From: JANXQG01 sp963709175
GTDB taxonomy: Bacteria > Planctomycetota > Planctomycetia > Pirellulales > Thermoguttaceae
Reading direction: 5' to 3'
NCBI GenBank assembly: GCA_963709175.1
Contig: CAVPVK010000007.1
Span: 1,736,001-1,800,000 of the forward strand
Length of the DNA: 64,000 bases
How positions within the stretch are numbered: the stretch's first letter is position 1; each line of letters begins with the position of its first letter. This document shows, piece by piece, positions 10,383 to 21,192 of the stretch. Under the pieces are notes generated by a model. That model had not been told where the DNA came from and did no database searches. It worked only from the letters and a program-made list of their open reading frames with translations. The translations under genes and the position numbers were made by a program.

Positions 10383-11637
10383 ATGCCAGTAGCGGAAGTG
10401 GTTATCACGGGGGTGGGTATTGTCAGCCCCATCGGGATCGGCAGGGAGTCCTTTTGGGACGCCCTGCTGGCGGGGCATTGCGGCATAGGTACCCTAGCGC
10501 ATGAGCCTGTCCGATAGCCACCCCTTAGTGGGGGAAGTGCGGGATTTCGATCCTAAGAAATTCGTCGCCAACCGCAAGAGCCTTAAGGTTATGTCGCGGG
10601 ACGCTCAACTGGGCGTGGCCGCCGCCGCTCTGGCCTGCCGAGATGCCGGGATCGTTACCGGCAAGGTCGATCCCGAGAGGTTCGGCGTCGTTTTCGGGGC
10701 TGACGGCATTTGTTCGCCCATCGAAGAAAGCGAAACGACCTACGGTGTCTGCCTTGTGGATGGGCAATTCGCCTTCGAGCGGTGGGGCATCGAGGGCATG
10801 TCAGCCAGCTTTCCCTTGGGCTTCTTGCGGGTCCTGCCGAATATGGTTGCGTCGCATGTCTCAATCGCCCAGGACGCCCGTGGACCAAACAACACGATTC
10901 ACGAAGGTGAGATTTCCAGCCTGCTGGCCGTCATTGAGGCGGCGAGCGTTATCCAGCGGGGGATGGCCGACGTTATGCTAGCTGGCGGCGCCAGTTCGCA
11001 ATTGCATCCGCTGGATTTCGTGCGGCGGCTGCTCCTGGGACGGGTCTCGCCCCGCTTTGAAGATCCGGCCGCGGTGGTGCGACCATTCGACGCCCTCCGC
11101 GACGGTTATGTCTGGAGTGAAGGGGGCGCAGCTATCATTTTGGAAAGCCGCCAGCACGCCCAGTCCCGTGGAGCGAAGATTCTTGCCCGTCTTAAGGGCT
11201 GGGGCACGGCCTTTGAACCTGCCAAGCCGGGCGGCCGGTTGTCCGGTGATGGCTTGCGGCGGGCAATTTCCGCCGCCCTGGATCATGACGAGGACGCGGC
11301 AAACCTGGGGCATGTCAACGGGCACGGGCTGAGTACCGTGGACGACGACGCCATGGAGGCTGCTGTGCTCCACGACCTGTTGCCGCAAACGCCCGTCACG
11401 GCGCTGAAGGGTCATTTCGGCAACGCTGGCGCGGCGGGCGCAGCGATGGAATTGGCCGGCTCGATTCTTGCCCTGGATAACGGCTGCGTTCCCGCCGTCC
11501 GCAACTACTCGCAGCCCGATCCGGCCTGCCCGGTGGAGGTCGTTCGCGATCGACCCATGGCGGTGGCTTCTTCCGACGCGCTGTGTCTGACCTGGATGCC
11601 GTTTGGCCAGGCGGCGGCGGTAGTCATTGGGCGATAG
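10383..11637 (+). CDS. Beta-ketoacyl synthase homologue lacking the active-site Cys (one frameshift)
   Basis: The ATG at 10383 opens the typical ketosynthase N-terminus EVVITGVGIVSPIGIGRESF. The frame changes near 10512, where removing one C joins it to DSHPLVGEVRDFDP in the frame that ends at 11637. The thiolase fold is clear: GPN, VIQRGMADVMLAGGASS, VRPFDALRDGYVWSEGGA, VNGHGLSTVDDDAMEA, and ALKGHFGNAGAAGA. The two catalytic His (in GHGLST and GHFGNAG) are kept. The nucleophile loop, usually TACASG, reads NTIHEGEISS here, with Glu at the Cys position by alignment. That suggests a non-condensing, chain-length-factor-like or decarboxylating role instead of a normal FabF. No acyl carrier protein or partner ketosynthase gene is adjacent. 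Confidence 0.75.
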
Positions 11638-11660
11638 AGCTCGTCCGGAAGCGACTCTGC

Positions 11661-11707
11661 AGAACGGAATTCATTACGTTCGGAACGGACTAAAGTCCGT
11701 TCGATGA
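11661..11707. repeat. Dispersed palindromic repeat, family 2
   Basis: Contains AGAACGGAATTCATTACGTT and the perfect palindrome CGGACTAAAGTCCG. A second copy in inverted arrangement is at 28041-28090. It lies between two genes that both end here. Confidence 0.65.
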
Positions 11708-11723
11708 CGAATTCGCGGAGTGC

Positions 11724-12524
11724 TCATTGGCCCTTGGCCGGTGCAGGAGACATATCCGGCATCGGCGTAATCACCATCACGGGCTTGGACTTGGTCACCT
11801 CGGTCTTGCTGACTTTCCAGTCATAGCTTGCGAGTTCACCACTCACACACCAGGTTCCCGCGATCAGCGCCGCGGCGCCTATAGCCAACATGACGGTATA
11901 CAATGCGCTGGCCGCCGGGGTACTCCAGCGACTGCTGGAACGCCACAAAGCAAACGGTATCAGTCCCAGCATGAGCGGACAGGCGATGTTCAGGATCAGG
12001 GTGACCTGCTTGGGATCGGTTATCAAGAATTTGGCAAAGGCAACTGCCAACAAGGATGCCACGGCCGCCACGCCCACCGCGACCCATTGAGCAGTGTGAA
12101 CCCAAGCAGGCAATTCGAACTTGGGCTTTGCTTCCGCCTCGACCGCTTCATCCTCGGTCTCCCCGACAGGCTCAAGCTCGGCAGCCGCCTCGGCAACTAG
12201 CTCCTCTTCCGCCGGCCCCAGTGCTGCCGCCGGCGCATCCAGCGAAAACGCTTCGGGCGCAGAAAAATCCTCGCTGGCTCCCTCGGCCGCAACCTCGGCC
12301 TCTAGCGGTTGTTCGGTGGGAAACTCGAAGCCGGAGGGTTCGCTGAAGTCAAGGTTCTCGATCGGCCCGGAGAAATGGAACTCATCAGCCGAGGCGTTGA
12401 GACTTGGGGCGTCCAGTGGATGCTCCTCGCCGCCGGAGGGCAAGGCCTCTTCGTGGAACTCCAAGCCGAGATCGTCCTCGTGCGGATGATCGGACTCGGG
12501 ATTATCGTGTTTCGGATCGGTCAC
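11724..12524 (-). CDS. Acidic-tailed membrane protein, unknown function
   Basis: A 266-residue protein. I chose the GTG at 12524 because GGGAGAGGA lies just upstream; the longer frame to 12695 has no support. The first 160 or so residues are strongly acidic and low in complexity (repeated Glu, Ala, Pro, Phe: FEFPTEQPLEAEVAAEG). Three hydrophobic helices follow (around VAVGVAAVASLLAVAFAKFL, ILNIACPLMLGLIPFALW, and YTVMLAIGAAALIAGTW), then a short Pro/Met-rich tail. I do not recognise a family. The acidic region may bind cations or basic partners; this is inference from composition only. Confidence 0.65.
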   Translation of the reverse strand: MTDPKHDNPESDHPHEDDLGLEFHEEALPSGGEEHPLDAPSLNASADEFHFSGPIENLDFSEPSGFEFPTEQPLEAEVAAEGASEDFSAPEAFSLDAPAAALGPAEEELVAEAAAELEPVGETEDEAVEAEAKPKFELPAWVHTAQWVAVGVAAVASLLAVAFAKFLITDPKQVTLILNIACPLMLGLIPFALWRSSSRWSTPAASALYTVMLAIGAAALIAGTWCVSGELASYDWKVSKTEVTKSKPVMVITPMPDMSPAPAKGQ

Positions 12525-12785
12525 AATTCCTCTCCCGGGAAGCAATGAATTTCGACGTTCCCAAAAAGCGTGTCGGGGATTCGACTCTATTATAATTCCC
12601 GCAACGGCCTCCCGCCAACATAAACCGAAAAGGTGAGTCGCCAGAAGCGCTTGCAGCGAGGGCGGCACACCATACGCCGTCCACAGCGTGTGCATGCCTC
12701 AAAGCTATTATTGGCCGCTTTGTCCGGCAGTCCCGCCTGCGGGTGAGAGGTATTCCTCCGTGCGGATTCTTCGTAAACTGTAGCC

Positions 12786-13310
12786 ATGACTTACATCATG
12801 GTCGATATCGAGGCCGACGGTCCCATCCCAGGCGATTATTCGATGGTCTGCTTCGGGGCCATCGTCGTTGATCCCGCCTTGGACAAGACGTTCTATGGCA
12901 AGCTCAAGCCGATTTCCGATGGCTGGCTGCCCGAGGCCCTGCAGGTCAGCGGGTTCAGCCGCAATGAAACTCTCGAATTCGACGACCCCCGCACCGTGAT
13001 GCGGCAGTTCGGCGAGTGGGTTGCGCAGGTCGCGGTTGTGCACCGCCCGATGTTCATTTCCGACAACAACGGCTTCGACTGGCAGTTCATCAACTGGTAT
13101 TTCCACCATTTTACCGGCGAGAATCCGTTCGGCCACAGCTCGCACAATCTCGGCTCGCTCTACAAGGGCGTGGTCAAGGACATGTTCGCCACGTTCAAGT
13201 ACCTCCGCCGGACGCGGCATACGCACGATCCCCTTGACGACGCCCGCGGCAACGCCGAGGCCCTGCTGGAAATCAAGGAGAAATATGGCTTGAAGATCAA
13301 GTTTGCCTAG
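12786..13310 (+). CDS. 3'-5' exonuclease, DEDDh (RNase T/DnaQ-like)
   Basis: A 174-residue single-domain nuclease. The four acidic metal ligands and the general base of the DEDDh superfamily are visible: Asp7 and Glu9 in MVDIEADG, Asp98 in NNGFDWQF, and His147 and Asp152 in HTHDPLDDARGNAEAL (the HxxxxD motif). The length fits stand-alone exonucleases rather than polymerase subunits. The likely role is trimming RNA or DNA 3' ends; the substrate is not predictable. The context gives no operon partner, since the flanking genes run the other way. Confidence 0.85.
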   Translation: MTYIMVDIEADGPIPGDYSMVCFGAIVVDPALDKTFYGKLKPISDGWLPEALQVSGFSRNETLEFDDPRTVMRQFGEWVAQVAVVHRPMFISDNNGFDWQFINWYFHHFTGENPFGHSSHNLGSLYKGVVKDMFATFKYLRRTRHTHDPLDDARGNAEALLEIKEKYGLKIKFA

Positions 13311-13469
13311 AACCTCTGGAGCAAATGGACAAAGGCCGTAGGGCGGGACCAAACGACCAGAATGCGGCGCAGGCGCAGGCCCACCGTCACCGGCCGGAAA
13401 GCGCACCATGGCGGGCCTGCGCCCGCCGACCCGCTAGCGGGTACCCCGAGTCTGGTCCCAACCTACGGT

Positions 13470-14408
13470 TCAATTGCCGGAAACCGACTCCCTCGAATAC
13501 TTCTTCCACTCCGCCTCCGCGGCCTTGGCATCGAACGCGCCGGGCGACAACATGATCCGGTAGCGCACTCTGAATTCCTTCCTCCCTGGCAACACATAGG
13601 GGCTGTGGTAGAGAATCGCCGGACTGAAATAGGGCATGCCCGCGATCAGGTACCAATCGGTCGGATGGCGGAAGCTGCTCGGGTGTTCGAGGACCAGGAT
13701 CGTCGCCGCCTTGCCGTCGGGCAGGTTGCCGCTGAACGACATCCACCGCGAGCGGGTGTTGGCGCCCGACACAGGGCCTTCGGCTCCCGCGAATTGCCAG
13801 GTTTTCAACGCAGGATTCAATCGTAGCGAAAGCCCGGCATAGCCGCCGTAGGAGACCCCGCCCGGCTGCCCGAGGATAGGCGTACGGTCCAGCCGCACCT
13901 CGGCGGGGCCAGCCATAAAGGTACTTATCCAGTCGATGTGCCAACTACCGGTTTTTGCCGGCGGAAAGACCTCGATCGACCGGCTTTCCGTGAGCACGGA
14001 CGGCTTGTTTGGCGGATGGTAGGCAAGCTTGAGCCGGAAGCTGGCTGAGTGGTCGGGCCGTGCAGTAGCGTCCGCATCGAGAACCTCGGTGATCCCGGCT
14101 GACCTGCCCGTCTTCGGGTCCTCCTCCCAGTAATTCAAGCCGTCGATGAGCTTCCAGGAAAACCAAAGGGCGCGGTGCCAAGGGTGGTCGGGCGGGCGAA
14201 AGTCGGTCAACGGCAGGCTGCCGGCAACCGTCAGCGGATGAAAATAGGGCTTACTGTCGCCCTTGGCGTAATGGAACTGCCAGACCACTGTCTTGCCGTC
14301 CAGCAGGGCCAAAGTGGAAGGGGTCTGCTTCCAAGCCAGTTCGGCGGCCGCGGCGGGCATGACCGCGATCGCCGACCACAAAACGCAAAAAACTGTGCGT
14401 GCTCTCAT
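13470..14408 (-). CDS. Secreted PmoA-like protein (DUF6807 family)
   Basis: A 312-residue protein with a signal peptide (MRARTVFCVLWSAIAVMPAAAA). The body has the pattern of the family annotated as PmoA or DUF6807: KPYFHPLTVAGSLPLTDFRP, DHPWHRALWFSW, GQPGGVSYGGYAGLSLRL, RWMSFSG, and ILVLEHPSSFRHPTDWYL. Despite the name, the family is not a membrane methane monooxygenase; it is a beta-sandwich protein thought to act on carbohydrates. It starts 15 bases after the stop of the oxidoreductase gene and is very likely co-transcribed with it, a pairing often seen in planctomycetes. Together they probably serve periplasmic sugar modification (inference). Confidence 0.8.
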   Translation of the reverse strand: MRARTVFCVLWSAIAVMPAAAAELAWKQTPSTLALLDGKTVVWQFHYAKGDSKPYFHPLTVAGSLPLTDFRPPDHPWHRALWFSWKLIDGLNYWEEDPKTGRSAGITEVLDADATARPDHSASFRLKLAYHPPNKPSVLTESRSIEVFPPAKTGSWHIDWISTFMAGPAEVRLDRTPILGQPGGVSYGGYAGLSLRLNPALKTWQFAGAEGPVSGANTRSRWMSFSGNLPDGKAATILVLEHPSSFRHPTDWYLIAGMPYFSPAILYHSPYVLPGRKEFRVRYRIMLSPGAFDAKAAEAEWKKYSRESVSGN

Positions 14409-14423
14409 GGAACTTCCCTTCGA

Positions 14424-15683
14424 TCAGCTCAAGGTAATCTTGCCGGTGGCCTTGTCGATCTTTGCCACTTTGCTCTCGCGATGGGAGATAACGGCCATCG
14501 ACAACGGGGCCTGCACCCGCACCGCCATGGCGATGTTGCACTTGGGCTGCTGCCGGCTCCGCACGCAATCCAGTAGGTTCTCCCAGAGCTTGCTCGTGTC
14601 GCCTTGGCCCTTCCAGGGCATGAGAATCTCCTTTTTGCCCTTACCGAACGGCACGATGCGGACGCCGTACTCCTTGCCGCCCTGCAGCATGGCCCAGGTG
14701 ATGATGCCGTCGGTCCCACGGACCACCGTGTCGGCGGGAACGTGGTTGGAGAGCGAATTGGTCATCACCACGGTCGGACCGCCCGGATAATCGGCAATGA
14801 TGTTGCACTGGTCAGGCACTTCGCGGTCGTACTCGAACGTTCCTCCTCCGCCCAAAACGCGGTCAGGATAATCGAGTTCGAGGATACAGAAGACGGGCGT
14901 AAAGGTGTGCACCAAGAGGTCAGTGGCCGGCCCGCCCGCATAGTCCCAGTACATCCGCCACTGGAAAAACCGCGAGACCGTGAAAGGGACTTTGGGCGCG
15001 TCGCCCAGGAAACGCTCCCAGAGGAGATCCGGTCCCGGCTTGGCCTGGGCATCCGGAATAGGCATGCGCTCGCCCCAGTCGCCGCGGCGGAAATAACTGC
15101 AGGTGACGTGCATCGGCTTGCCGATGATGCCTTCGTGGATCAGGCGGATGATCTCTGGATAGTTGTCATCGGCCATGTGCTGGGTGCCGACTTGTACCAG
15201 GCGGTGGTTCTTGTCGGCCGCCTCTTGAACCTTGCGGGCCAGGTCGAACTGGCTCCAATGGGTGAGCGGCTTCTCGCAGTAGACGTCCTTGCCGGCGTTC
15301 AGGGCGTCGATGGCCAGTGGGGCGTGGAGACGATCGGGCGCGGCGATACAAACCACGTCAACGTTCTTGTCAGCCAGCAGGGCCTCGTGCTCCATATACA
15401 TCTTCGTCCCGCCCGTCTTTTGGCTGGCGGCCTGCAGGCGGGGGCGATAGACGTCGCAAACGGCCACAGGCTGGGCGACGCCCTTTTGCTGGAAGGCGTT
15501 GATGATTTCCAAGTGGGTCTGGCAGCGGCCGCCGGTGCCGATAAAGCCGACGCCGATCCGTTCGTTGGCGCCCTTGACACCGTCGCCGGCGATGACCCAG
15601 GGGGCCGTGGCGAGCGAGGCCGCGCCCGCAGCCGTGGCGGCGCCCTTCAAGAAGTTCCGGCGGGTGGAAATGGGATGGGTCAT
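14424..15683 (-). CDS. Tat-exported Gfo/Idh/MocA family oxidoreductase
   Basis: A 419-residue protein. The N-terminus has a twin-arginine signal, STRRNFLKGAATAAGAASLA, so a folded, cofactor-loaded enzyme is exported. The Rossmann part follows (IGVGFIGTGGRCQTHLEII), with VDVVCIAAPDRLHAPLAIDA and the EKP motif in KDVYCEKPLTHW that is typical of the family. The second domain contains RFFQWRMYWDYAGGPATDLLVH. I chose the ATG at 15683 because TTGGAG lies 10 bases upstream; the longer frame to 15734 adds a tail with no support. It is the first gene of a two-gene operon with the PmoA-like gene. The substrate is probably a sugar or inositol derivative. Confidence 0.9.
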   Translation of the reverse strand: MTHPISTRRNFLKGAATAAGAASLATAPWVIAGDGVKGANERIGVGFIGTGGRCQTHLEIINAFQQKGVAQPVAVCDVYRPRLQAASQKTGGTKMYMEHEALLADKNVDVVCIAAPDRLHAPLAIDALNAGKDVYCEKPLTHWSQFDLARKVQEAADKNHRLVQVGTQHMADDNYPEIIRLIHEGIIGKPMHVTCSYFRRGDWGERMPIPDAQAKPGPDLLWERFLGDAPKVPFTVSRFFQWRMYWDYAGGPATDLLVHTFTPVFCILELDYPDRVLGGGGTFEYDREVPDQCNIIADYPGGPTVVMTNSLSNHVPADTVVRGTDGIITWAMLQGGKEYGVRIVPFGKGKKEILMPWKGQGDTSKLWENLLDCVRSRQQPKCNIAMAVRVQAPLSMAVISHRESKVAKIDKATGKITLS

Positions 15684-15886
15684 GGCAGGATCTCCAAGGA
15701 GTGAGTGGGGTAGGGAGGCTTTCTTGGCCGGCATGAGGACCGATCACGCAGGATGGACGGGCCCGTCTGCAAGGTACACAGCCCATCCTATTTGACCATA
15801 TTCCTTGCCAAGTTACCAGTATAATGAACGCCGACTGGGCCTGTCGTTCGAATTCTTGCACTGCCGGATTTTGAACGCCTCCCGCT

Positions 15887-15943
15887 GGTAGTCCCGGCGT
15901 TAGCCGGGATCTGCGGGAATGCCGGCTAAAGCCGGAACTACAA
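15887..15943. repeat. Dispersed palindromic repeat, family 1
   Basis: The arms GTAGTCCCGGCGTTAGCCGG and ATGCCGGCTAAAGCCGGAAC face each other across a short spacer. It matches the copy at 7371-7428 and lies between divergent genes. Confidence 0.8.
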
Positions 15944-16019
15944 ACGCTATAAGTGAATTGAGCTTGAGTAGCGCGGTCTTCAACGAGTAAAATGCGGGCA
16001 TGTTTCGTGCTGCGCCCGC

Positions 16020-17114
16020 ATGTTTTGCATTGCCCTTGTCCTGGCCGCACTGCCCGTCACGGCGGCGGATAAGGTCGCCTTGCGGGCAGCCAACGGACGT
16101 TTCCTTCGTGCGGCCGACGACGGCACCCTTCACGCCGATTCATTGATCGTCGCGGAAAAAGAGACTTTCGAACTGGATTCCCGCGGCAAGCATGACGTGG
16201 TCCTGAAAGGTCCTGGCGGCCGCTGCCTCGCGGCCGATCCTCATGACCGCCATACGCCCCGCCTGATCGTCGCGGGAGCCGTGCCGGCCAGCAGCGATAT
16301 CTTGCAGCTCTTGCCGGCCGCGGCGGGGCACTTTACCCTCTCTGCCGAGGGCTCGAACGCACACTTGTTCTTCACGCCCGCCCCGCAGCATGTGGCTGGA
16401 ACCCAGCCGCCGAACAATTCGCCGCCGCGCGAAATGGTCGAAATATATCGCATCCGCGAACTGCCGGCCATGCTCGACGCGGCGGTTCCCGCAACCCTTC
16501 GCGCCCTGGCCACCGAGGAGCTGGCGGGCAAGAGGTACGACAAGACGCAGAAGCACGTGACGGAAAAATACCTCGATCTTCCCGCTCCCACCCTGAAGGA
16601 CCTCAAGCGGACCAAGCGGCGGCAGGTGCTGGGAATCACCGAGGAGTACCGCATTCAGGCGGAACTCGACGGGCAGCCCGATATCCACATCCCCACGATG
16701 TCGTTCCTGGCCAATTACGCCGATGGCGGCCCGGGGGTGATACTTTTGTCCGTCGACGCCAGCTTGCCCGTTCGCGGGCGCATCGAGGGTAAGTTGGTGA
16801 ACGTGGCAAGCGTTTCAACCGGGTATCGCATCACGGTCCAGCTTGCGGCAGTAGCGGAAGTGCCCGTGCGGCACGCGGCCAACGACGTGACGTTCGGGCC
16901 GCCCGAGGTGACCGACTTGCACGTGTCGGTGGCCCGCATGGAGTTCTCCAACGACCTGCTGGAGGCCGTGCGGCGAGCCATCCGGCGGATAGCCAACCGC
17001 GAACTGGCGCACAACGCGGAACACATCCGCGGCAGCGCCAATCGCGCGGTGCAAAAGGCGATGTCCTCGCGGCAAGTCCGCATTCCACTGCTGGGATACT
17101 TGCAGTTGATGTAG
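16020..17114 (+). CDS. Secreted hypothetical protein with fascin-like N-terminal domain
   Basis: A 364-residue protein. The first 16 residues (MFCIALVLAALPVTAA) form a short signal peptide. Residues of about 17-95 show repeated KVALRAANGRFLRA and GPGGRCLAA units separated by ETFELDS, the pattern of a beta-trefoil fascin-like fold. The remaining 250 residues (from LPAMLDAAVPATLRALATEE) are predicted mixed alpha/beta and not recognised. The last helix is rich in Arg/Ala (RRAIRRIANRELAHNAEHIR). There is no good ribosome binding site, and no earlier in-frame ATG or GTG exists. It converges on the AmmeMemoRadiSam gene, whose stop is five bases away. Confidence 0.65.
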   Translation: MFCIALVLAALPVTAADKVALRAANGRFLRAADDGTLHADSLIVAEKETFELDSRGKHDVVLKGPGGRCLAADPHDRHTPRLIVAGAVPASSDILQLLPAAAGHFTLSAEGSNAHLFFTPAPQHVAGTQPPNNSPPREMVEIYRIRELPAMLDAAVPATLRALATEELAGKRYDKTQKHVTEKYLDLPAPTLKDLKRTKRRQVLGITEEYRIQAELDGQPDIHIPTMSFLANYADGGPGVILLSVDASLPVRGRIEGKLVNVASVSTGYRITVQLAAVAEVPVRHAANDVTFGPPEVTDLHVSVARMEFSNDLLEAVRRAIRRIANRELAHNAEHIRGSANRAVQKAMSSRQVRIPLLGYLQLM

Positions 17115-17119
17115 GTTGG

Positions 17120-19795
<2,676 letters not shown>

Positions 19796-19979
19796 AACCG
19801 ACCCCTTCACGCAGAATTTGCCTGGCGGCCCAAAGAAATGGAATGTCGCTTCCCAACAGCCGTTATGATGGGCATTCGACCCCAGTTTGTCAAGCGTGAA
19901 CCTCCGCCAAGCGTCGATTTCACGATCTTGCTATTGAGCGTTTGGTACGGAAACGCTGCGAGTTTACCGTCTCGAAGGG

Positions 19980-20265
19980 ATGAGTTCTCACCGACTCGAC
20001 GCGCCGATCTGGTTCTCCGAGGTGGGTTTGGGGCTGATTCTCTGGGAAGGCTCCTACGAGGGAACCGACGCTCAATGGCTTCGCTGGATCGATGCGCGGG
20101 GAAAGCCAGTGCCCACCGGGCGGGAGCGTGCGGACGCCGAACACCAACGTGCGGACGCCGAACACCAACGTGCGGACGCCGAACACCAACGTGCGGACGC
20201 CGAACATCAGCGCCGAGCAACTCGCGGCGCAACTGCGGCAACTTGGCATCGAGCCACAGCAATAG
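19980..20265 (+). pseudogene. Uma2-family endonuclease remnant (C-terminus)
   Basis: The reading WFSEVGLGLILWEGSYEG then WLRWIDARGKPVPTGRE matches the C-terminus of Uma2 (DUF820) nucleases. It is followed by a Glu/Ala/Gln coiled-coil made of four identical RADAEHQ units, and finally AEQLAAQLRQLGIEPQQ in a shifted frame, ending at 20265. The nuclease core upstream is missing, and the frame changes once near 20212. This is a decayed fragment and cannot encode a working nuclease. Uma2 genes are heavily expanded in some cyanobacteria and planctomycetes, and they decay often. Confidence 0.6.
20127..20210 (+). repeat. Four tandem 21-bp repeats
   Basis: Units of 21 bases start at 20127, 20148, 20169 and 20190. 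The first three are identical; the fourth has two changes in its last two codons. They encode RADAEHQ within the Uma2 coiled-coil tail. Because the unit is 21 bases, copy number can change without altering the frame. Confidence 0.95.
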
Positions 20266-20278
20266 GCCGAAATCGAGG

Positions 20279-21055
20279 TCAATGCCGCTGCGCGCGAACC
20301 ACGGCTGGATCGGGATGGCCCGCCTTGTATTCGTCGATGCTCAGATAGCCGTCGCCGTTGGTATCCAGTGCCTTGAACTCCTGCTCCACATCCGCGGAAT
20401 CCGGATAGCCGACCTTGTATTCCGCCAGCGACAATCGGCCGTCGTGGTCGGTGTCCAACTCGCTGAAGCTCGGCGTGGTTCGAGGCAACGAGGCGACGCC
20501 GGCCGCCCGCCGTTTCCTTCCCCCGCCGTTGCCATTCCAACGGCCTCCCCGGTTGCCGGCAACTCGGGCCAGAGCAACATTAGCCGCCGGGGCATTGGCC
20601 GCCTCCTTCCTGGCAGCCTCCTTCCTGGCAGCCTCGGCCTTCGCCGTAGCCCTTTGTTCCGCCAGGCGGGCATCGGCAGCCGCATCTTGTGCCTCGTTGA
20701 CGCGGGTCTGGGCGTCGGCGAGCTTGCGGTTCAATTCGGCCGCTTGTTTCGCGGCCGCGTCCAGATCGGCCTGAATTCGTGCCGCCTTCTGCTCGACGGC
20801 AGCGGTTTTGGCGGACTGTTGCTTGAGATCGGCTACCGCCCTTTCAAGCTGCCTCTTGAGGTCGGCGTTTTCGTTTTCCAATCTATCGACCTGCACGGCG
20901 GCTTCCTGGCGAGCCTCGTCGGCCTGCTTGCGGACATCGGCCAGTTCAGCTTCCGCGCCGCCGCGGGCCGGAGATTTCGCGGCCACGTAGATGCCGCACG
21001 CGAGAATAATTGCCATCACGGCTAAGAGAACGATGAACGTACGCATGGGTATCAT
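20279..21055 (-). CDS. Membrane-anchored coiled-coil protein with paired EF-hands
   Basis: A 258-residue protein. An N-terminal membrane helix (TFIVLLAVMAIILACGIYVA) is followed by about 120 residues of Glu/Ala/Lys/Arg coiled coil (QADEARQEAAVQVDRLENEN). A short Gly/Arg-rich linker then leads to two EF-hand loops at the C-terminus: DTDHDGRLSLAE and DTNGDGYLSIDE. Both loops have acidic residues at positions 1, 3, 5 and 12, so calcium binding is likely. The protein probably faces the periplasm. The start is the ATG at 21055 or the one at 21046. It converges with the Uma2 remnant. Confidence 0.75.
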   Translation of the reverse strand: MIPMRTFIVLLAVMAIILACGIYVAAKSPARGGAEAELADVRKQADEARQEAAVQVDRLENENADLKRQLERAVADLKQQSAKTAAVEQKAARIQADLDAAAKQAAELNRKLADAQTRVNEAQDAAADARLAEQRATAKAEAARKEAARKEAANAPAANVALARVAGNRGGRWNGNGGGRKRRAAGVASLPRTTPSFSELDTDHDGRLSLAEYKVGYPDSADVEQEFKALDTNGDGYLSIDEYKAGHPDPAVVRAQRH

Positions 21056-21192
21056 CCGTTAGATTTGCCCGTTAATACTATTTTCCGCAAAGCGGCCCGC
21101 ACTGTCAAATCTTTTGCAATTGTCCGACTGCCGCCCTTCTATCCCCAAAGCGTGCTGGCAGATATAAACTACCATAGATTACGTCTCTGGTG

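Noticed and set aside
12121..12489. A Ser-rich plus-strand frame
   Set aside because: It is the mirror of the acidic Glu/Ala region of the gene at 11724-12524.
20127..20210. A CRISPR array
   Set aside because: The 21-bp units are directly adjacent with no spacers and lie in a coding tail.
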